A stretch of DNA of 64,000 nucleotides from contig DILV01000003.1 of the NCBI GenBank assembly GCA_002425225.1, positions 38,824 through 102,823 on the forward strand, in the 5' to 3' direction. The stretch comes from Thiothrix sp. UBA5583. GTDB taxonomy: Bacteria > Pseudomonadota > Gammaproteobacteria > Thiotrichales > Thiotrichaceae. The notes under the pieces were generated by a model. That model did no database searches and was not told the origin of the DNA. It saw only the letters and a list, made by a program, of their open reading frames with translations. Positions within the stretch are counted from its first letter, which is position 1. The number at the start of each line of letters is the position of its first letter. Both the position numbers and the translations under genes were made by a program. Shown in pieces: positions 59,825 through 64,000 of this stretch.

Positions 59825-60316
59825 ATGAAATTATCAACCAAAGGCCGCTATGCGGTTACTGCTATGCTGGATTTGGCCATTCATGACCATCATGGCCCTG
59901 TGACGCTTGCTGATATTTCCCAATGTCAGGGCATTTCCCTGTCTTATCTGGAACAGCTATTTGCGCGTTTGCGCAAAGAAGGGCTGGTTGAAGGTGTACG
60001 CGGTCCGGGCGGTGGCTATCGGCTTGGGCGTCCTGCTAGTCAGATCAGCATTGCGGAAATCATCAAGGCGGTTGATGAAAACATTGATGTAACACGCTGT
60101 CTCGGTAACAAGGACTGCCAAGGTGGTGAAAAGTGCCTCACCCATCAGTTGTGGGAAGATCTCAGCAACCGCCTGTATGAGTTTTTGGATGGTCTGACAC
60201 TGGCGAACTTCATTAATCGCCCTGAAATTCGGGAAGTAGCTATCCGGCAGGATACCATCGCCAGCCGTATTGCAACCATGTTCCCGCCCCGCACCAGCAT
60301 GAGCGCTTTCATGTAA
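59825..60316 (+). CDS. iscR: Fe-S cluster regulator IscR (Rrf2 family)
   Basis: A [2Fe-2S] transcription factor controlling iron-sulfur biogenesis. [18 protein letters not shown] and the winged-helix [32 protein letters not shown] are classic. The cluster ligands Cys92, Cys98, Cys104 and His107 sit at the same numbers as in E. coli. AAGGAG precedes the ATG. Unusually, iscS-iscU-iscA do not follow; a terminator and an opposite-strand phosphatase do. Autoregulation through the two upstream boxes is likely. Confidence 0.94.
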   Translation: MKLSTKGRYAVTAMLDLAIHDHHGPVTLADISQCQGISLSYLEQLFARLRKEGLVEGVRGPGGGYRLGRPASQISIAEIIKAVDENIDVTRCLGNKDCQGGEKCLTHQLWEDLSNRLYEFLDGLTLANFINRPEIREVAIRQDTIASRIATMFPPRTSMSAFM

Positions 60317-60340
60317 GCATGTGCATCATGAATGAAGTAA

Positions 60341-60367
60341 ACGGGGCTGTGACAAGCCCCGTTTTTG
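60341..60367 (+). terminator. Terminator after iscR
   Basis: ACGGGGCT (60341-60348) pairs with AGCCCCGT (60355-60362) around GTGACA, followed by a T-run. It also lies 2 bp beyond the stop of the convergent phosphatase and may serve both strands. Confidence 0.88.
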
Positions 60368-60368
60368 T

Positions 60369-61124
60369 TTAAGCAGTCTTTTTGTATTTGGGCATGTCGT
60401 GGCGAACATCCAGTTGATGCAAATCCATGTGTGGCTGAATTTGCAACAACGTCAATTTTCCCAGATCATCGTCATTCAGCAGGGCTGCGCCGGTATCTAT
60501 GTAATAGACATTGGCGTTCAACATGGGATTTTTGACCGGAGTATGCCCAAATACCGCCAGCGCAATACCTTCCACTGGCGTGGTACGTCCTGACATGCGC
60601 AGGTATTGGTAGCGGTTGCGTGACCATAGTGCGTAATCGGCAATGTCCTTGTCATTATACAAGGACTGGACAAACTTGTGCCAAGGCATCCCGGTAGGAA
60701 TGTCGGCATGGACAATGCCAACCTGACCAATATTGGTAGTCACTTCAAATGCCAGCGGCAAATGTTCAATAACCTGACGGATGCGTGGTTGCATACTGGT
60801 AGGGATACGTTTCCACCAGTCACCACCGTTATAACGCATCCAGTTATCACGGATGGATGCACTGTTGATTGAATCCAGCAACATCCTTTCATGGTTGCCC
60901 ATGATGGCATGGAACCAGGGATAATTGAGGAATTCGATAACACGGTGGGATTCGGGGCCACGGTCGATTAAATCGCCAACAGAAAACAAACGATCGCGTT
61001 CTGGATCAAAATTTACCCTGAGTAGTAAAACCTCCAAGGCAGAAAAAGACCCATGAATATCACCGGCGATGAAATCTCTTCCGCGTATATTCTTTCCAAA
61101 AAACTTGAATGGGGTATAGGACAT
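60369..61124 (-). CDS. PPP-family metallophosphatase (PrpA/lambda-type)
   Basis: A 251-residue serine/threonine-type protein phosphatase. All PPP motifs are present: GDIHG, GDLIDRGPES, GNHERM, a histidine in VHADIPTG and the C-terminal GHTP. The relatives (E. coli PrpA/PrpB, phage lambda phosphatase) are two-metal enzymes that dephosphorylate phosphoproteins. Substrates cannot be read from context; its neighbours are iscR and DUF423. The end of the protein is basic and variable (MPKYKKTA). Confidence 0.87.
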   Translation of the reverse strand: MSYTPFKFFGKNIRGRDFIAGDIHGSFSALEVLLLRVNFDPERDRLFSVGDLIDRGPESHRVIEFLNYPWFHAIMGNHERMLLDSINSASIRDNWMRYNGGDWWKRIPTSMQPRIRQVIEHLPLAFEVTTNIGQVGIVHADIPTGMPWHKFVQSLYNDKDIADYALWSRNRYQYLRMSGRTTPVEGIALAVFGHTPVKNPMLNANVYYIDTGAALLNDDDLGKLTLLQIQPHMDLHQLDVRHDMPKYKKTA

Positions 61125-61309
61125 ACTTTGTCTTCCAATGACTATGTTTATTCATCACTATGATTTATTTAGGGCTTGGAAAACTGATTTTGTTATAACA
61201 CCCAGTTCTAAATTTATTAAATAAACTCGAATTTAGCGAATACAAATATTTTTTAGTCAATAAATAAGAAAAGGTTTTTTATAGACATTGGAAGTATTTA
61301 TATCCGCTA
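61125..61309. other. AT-rich intergenic region
   Basis: 185 bp with much lower GC than the surroundings. It contains an imperfect palindromic cluster: CTAAATT (61208-61214) and AATTTAG (61230-61236) enclosing TTTATTAAATAAA. The promoter of the minus-strand phosphatase must be here. I see no reading frame or terminator. Confidence 0.6.
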
Positions 61310-61681
61310 TTACCTCTTGATAAGAAATACTAGCAGGAATACCCACCCAAGGATGAAGGCAGTTCCGCCAAAAGGTGTGATTATGGCGATTGCTGTAATT
61401 CCAGTCAGAACATACAGATACAGGCTGCCGGAAAATAGCAGAACACCGGTGATGAATGCATAGCCAGCGTAGTTCAACCATTGGTGTGCATATTTCTCGC
61501 GCAGCAAACCTGTCCCCAGCAGGGCAAATGCATGATAAAACTGGTATTCAACGCCAGTATGGAAGCGTTGCAGCATCCGGGGTTCCAGGATTTTTTCCAG
61601 TCCGTGAGCACCAAATGCCCCCAACATGACCGCAAGCATTCCCAACAGGGCGGCCGCTATAAGAAAATGGTTCCTTTGCAT
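61310..61681 (-). CDS. DUF423 family membrane protein
   Basis: A 123-residue protein with four membrane helices and the DUF423 pattern LGAFGAHGLEKIL near the start, FHTGVEYQFYHAFALLGTGLL, and FSGSLYLYVLTGI...TPFGGTAFILGW later. In E. coli the homologue is YgdD; the function is unknown. It stands alone on this strand, 91 bp downstream of rsmJ. Confidence 0.88.
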   Translation of the reverse strand: MQRNHFLIAAALLGMLAVMLGAFGAHGLEKILEPRMLQRFHTGVEYQFYHAFALLGTGLLREKYAHQWLNYAGYAFITGVLLFSGSLYLYVLTGITAIAIITPFGGTAFILGWVFLLVFLIKR

Positions 61682-61772
61682 AAGATTTCAGTCCTCTATG
61701 AATACACATGAAAAACGCCAGCTATTTCAACGGATTTTGAGAATAATGACCAAGGCAGGTCTGCTGCTCTTG

Positions 61773-62465
61773 TTACTGGTGTTCCTGCGCAGTTGCTTTG
61801 CCTAGGTAGACATCATAGCGGACGGCCTTGCCGCTAATCACGAAAGCCGGTTTGTGCAAGGCCAATTCAGGGGCATGACGCGGGCGTTTGACCACAACGC
61901 GCTGTCTGGCGTACTGGATGGCAATCTCCAGCAGGGCATCACTGTCAGGGTCTTCGCCGACAACTTCGTGGAAAAAGCGCATTTCCTTCTGCACCAGGGC
62001 AGATTTTTGCCGTTCCGGGAACATGGGGTCGAGATAGATAACATCCGGTAGGCAAGTTGCAGGCAGTGTGGGTAGCCATGTATGGGCGCTGGCGTGGTAC
62101 AGGTTCATGCGCTTAACAATAGCCAGGATGTCTGCGTCACCGTTGCGGTGGGCGCGTTGCAATCCATCGGCTAGCAGGGCGTGGACAGCGGGGGAACGTT
62201 CCAGCATGGTGATATGACAGCCCAATGTTGCCAGTACGAAAGATTCACGCCCCAGCCCAGCAGTGGCATCAACCACATGAGGGTGTTTGTATTTGTGCAA
62301 GCCGATGGCTTTGGCGATGTCCTGGCCTTTGCCACCACCGAACAAACGGCGGTGCTGGGCTTTGCCTGCGACAAAATCCACGTAGACTGCGCCGATTTTG
62401 GGATCTTGGGTGTCGTGGAGTTCCAGTCGCTCTGGCGTTTGTATCAGTTGATAACGTTCAGGCAT
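61773..62465 (-). CDS. rsmJ: 16S rRNA (guanine1516-N2)-methyltransferase
   Basis: Methylates G1516 of 16S rRNA. The SAM-dependent Rossmann core shows VVDATAGLGRESFVLATLG, the catalytic VIYLDPMFPERQKSALVQKEMRFF, and VVVKRPRHAPEL at the end of the fold; the early VDFVAGKAQHRRLFGGGKGQDIAKAIG is specific to RsmJ. The ATG at 62465 forms TGATG with the slyX stop and gives 230 residues; a TTG one codon earlier is possible. Confidence 0.94.
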   Translation of the reverse strand: MPERYQLIQTPERLELHDTQDPKIGAVYVDFVAGKAQHRRLFGGGKGQDIAKAIGLHKYKHPHVVDATAGLGRESFVLATLGCHITMLERSPAVHALLADGLQRAHRNGDADILAIVKRMNLYHASAHTWLPTLPATCLPDVIYLDPMFPERQKSALVQKEMRFFHEVVGEDPDSDALLEIAIQYARQRVVVKRPRHAPELALHKPAFVISGKAVRYDVYLGKATAQEHQ

Positions 62466-62668
62466 CAATAATGCGGTGGTGGTGGCTCATCAGCGGCATT
62501 GCCAACCAGTGCGGGTTCGAGTGCCTTGAGCTTGTCATTGAGGCGTTCGATTTCCTGCAAGGCGCGGCGGATTTCCTGCTGTTGCAGGTAAACCTGCTGG
62601 CTTAGGGCTTCCAGCGTTTGCTCCTGTTCCATGAACAGGAGCTCCAGTTTTTCCAGACGTGCTTCCAT
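62465..62668 (-). CDS. slyX: SlyX family protein
   Basis: A 67-residue coiled-coil protein (MEARLEKLELLFMEQEQTLEALSQ and QQQEIRRALQEIERLNDKL read as heptads) with the characteristic proline-rich C-terminal end PPPPHY. Function is unknown. It is translationally coupled to rsmJ and starts 7 bp after argG ends. Confidence 0.92.
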   Translation of the reverse strand: MEARLEKLELLFMEQEQTLEALSQQVYLQQQEIRRALQEIERLNDKLKALEPALVGNAADEPPPPHY

Positions 62669-62675
62669 CAGGAAA

Positions 62676-63896
62676 TTATCTTCCTTTTACGGCGGCAATC
62701 CGCATCCGTAGCGCATTCAGTTTGATGAAGCCTTCCGCATCTTTCTGGTTGTATGCACCGCCGTCATCGTCAAAGGTGGCGATACGCGCATCAAACAGAC
62801 TATCGTCGGACTTGCGGCCTGCCACGGTTGCAGCACCCTTGTACAACTTCATGCGTACCGTGCCGTTGACGAAGGCTTGCGAGGCGTCAATCATTTGCTG
62901 CATCATCTTGCGCTCAGGACTCCACCAATAGCCGTTGTAGACCAGCTCGGCGTACTTTGGCATCAGGCTGTCTTTCAGGTGCGCCACTTCGCGGTCGAGG
63001 GTCAGGGATTCAATCGCACGGTGGGCAGGCAATAGGATTGTGCCGCCGGGGGTTTCGTAGCAGCCGCGTGATTTCATACCGACGTAACGGTTTTCCACCA
63101 AGTCCAGACGACCGATACCGTTTGCACCGCCCAGTTTGTTGAGGGTTTCGAGGATGGCAGCGGCGGACATTTCCTGACCATCCAGTGCTACCGGGTCGCC
63201 GCCCTTGAAGGTGATTTCGACGTAGGTGGGCTTGTCAGGGGCAGTTTCGGGGGAAACGCTCCAGCGCCACATATCCTCTTCAGCTTCAAACCACGGGTCT
63301 TCCAATGGGCCGCCTTCGTAAGAAATATGAAGCAGGTTGGCATCCATTGAATAGGGGGATTTCTTGCCAGCCTTTTTGAAATCGACCGGGATGTTGTGCT
63401 GTTCAGCGTATTGCATCAGCGCTTCACGGGAATTCATGTCCCATTCGCGCCAAGGGGCAATAACTTTTACGCCCGGTTTAAGCGCGTAAGCACCCAGTTC
63501 AAAGCGTACCTGGTCGTTGCCTTTGCCGGTCGCGCCATGGGAAATGGCATCTGCGCCGGTTTCATTGGCGATTTCGATCAGACGCTTGGCGATTAGCGGG
63601 CGAGCGATGGATGTGCCCAGCAGGTATTCGCCTTCGTAAATGGTGTTGGCGCGGAACATCGGGAACACGTAGTCGCGCACAAATTCTTCGCGCAGGTCTT
63701 CGATGAAGATTTCTTCCGGCTTGATGCCCATCGCTAGGGCTTTGGCACGCGCTGGCTCGACCTCTTCGCCCTGACCGATGTCAGCAGTGAAGGTGACGAT
63801 TTCGCACCCGTAATTTTCTTGTAGCCACCGGACGATGATGGAAGTATCCAAGCCGCCGGAATAGGCCAGCACGACTTTCTTGACTGACTGTGCCAT
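62676..63896 (-). CDS. argG: Argininosuccinate synthase
   Basis: Joins citrulline and aspartate with ATP in arginine synthesis. The ATP loop is [70 protein letters not shown] and [25 protein letters not shown] follow (in separate segments). The ATG at 63896 gives 406 residues; the frame is open upstream without conservation. The promoter should lie in the last 100 bp of the window. Confidence 0.96.
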   Translation of the reverse strand: MAQSVKKVVLAYSGGLDTSIIVRWLQENYGCEIVTFTADIGQGEEVEPARAKALAMGIKPEEIFIEDLREEFVRDYVFPMFRANTIYEGEYLLGTSIARPLIAKRLIEIANETGADAISHGATGKGNDQVRFELGAYALKPGVKVIAPWREWDMNSREALMQYAEQHNIPVDFKKAGKKSPYSMDANLLHISYEGGPLEDPWFEAEEDMWRWSVSPETAPDKPTYVEITFKGGDPVALDGQEMSAAAILETLNKLGGANGIGRLDLVENRYVGMKSRGCYETPGGTILLPAHRAIESLTLDREVAHLKDSLMPKYAELVYNGYWWSPERKMMQQMIDASQAFVNGTVRMKLYKGAATVAGRKSDDSLFDARIATFDDDGGAYNQKDAEGFIKLNALRMRIAAVKGR

Positions 63897-63930
63897 GTCT
63901 GTTGTTCCCGTAGATAAATCGAAACACGGC

Positions 63931-63959
63931 ATTATATGCCTGTTGCAACACCAAATAAA
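63931..63959 (-). promoter_or_regulatory. Candidate argG promoter
   Basis: A perfect TATAAT on the minus strand (63931-63936), with a poor TTTATT -35 (63954-63959) at 17 bp. No clear ArgR box is visible in the last 100 bp. Confidence 0.4.
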
Positions 63960-64000
63960 TGCACCCGTGGTATGCTTGTAGGGTAATCGCATTAAACCGC

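Overview
This 64 kb window is chromosomal DNA of a gammaproteobacterium, most likely a Thiothrix-like sulfur oxidiser of the Thiotrichales. That assignment is inferred from gammaproteobacterial gene orders (tyrA-aroA-cmk-rpsA-ihfB-lapB-pyrF; rng-yhdP-tldD; hflK-hflC-DUF2065-hisZ-purA; slyX beside rsmJ) and from a secreted Gly/Tyr-rich protein at 39344-40186 that looks like a sulfur globule envelope protein. No 16S gene is present, so the genus is not proven. The window is densely coded, with many 1-14 bp gene overlaps and no gene-free stretch over about 300 bp.

Left part (1-28.5 kb): the 3' end of a class V aminotransferase; a lytic transglycosylase; a D-2-hydroxyacid dehydrogenase that has lost its catalytic-His segment; proA; an amino-acid/translation run (hisC, tyrA, a CHAP-domain lipoprotein, class II aroA, cmk, rpsA, ihfB, lapB, pyrF); hflD, mnmA and nudJ on the minus strand; a long plus-strand run nadD-rsfS-rlmH-maf-rng-yhdP-nitrilase-tldD-pmbA-ppnP; and purM-purN on the minus strand.

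Accessory part (28.6-35.0 kb): a tRNA-Ser(UGA) and its terminator are followed by a two-gene unit. The first gene encodes a protein with three TIR-like modules. The second, overlapping by ATGA, encodes a 1328-residue nSTAND NTPase with a transmembrane segment and a WD40 propeller. A ribbon-helix-helix/PIN toxin-antitoxin pair with its own operator follows. This looks like a conflict or signal-transduction module and is the best candidate here for an uncharacterised system. The NTPase gene has taken up three palindromic repeat elements in frame, and a related hairpin repeat encodes the N-terminus of tcdA at 47.04 kb.

Middle part (35-49.6 kb): parC, htpX, pyrD (with a terminator, a -10 box and the probable SD compressed into 35 bp before its start), the sulfur globule protein, a methylthioinosine/hypoxanthine salvage pair (mtiP, hpt), a YgfX-like membrane protein, an Ala/Pro-rich exported protein, recB without recC or recD, tcdA, purA and hisZ.

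Right part (49.6-64 kb): DUF2065, hflC, hflK; an unassigned TPR membrane protein convergent with a trypsin-like protease carrying a GlyGly-CTERM-like tail; a PfkB kinase, tgt, a CobS-like protein with an altered active-site region, pgm, DUF1249; an iscR with two IscR-type boxes but no isc operon after it; a PPP-family phosphatase, DUF423, rsmJ, slyX and argG.
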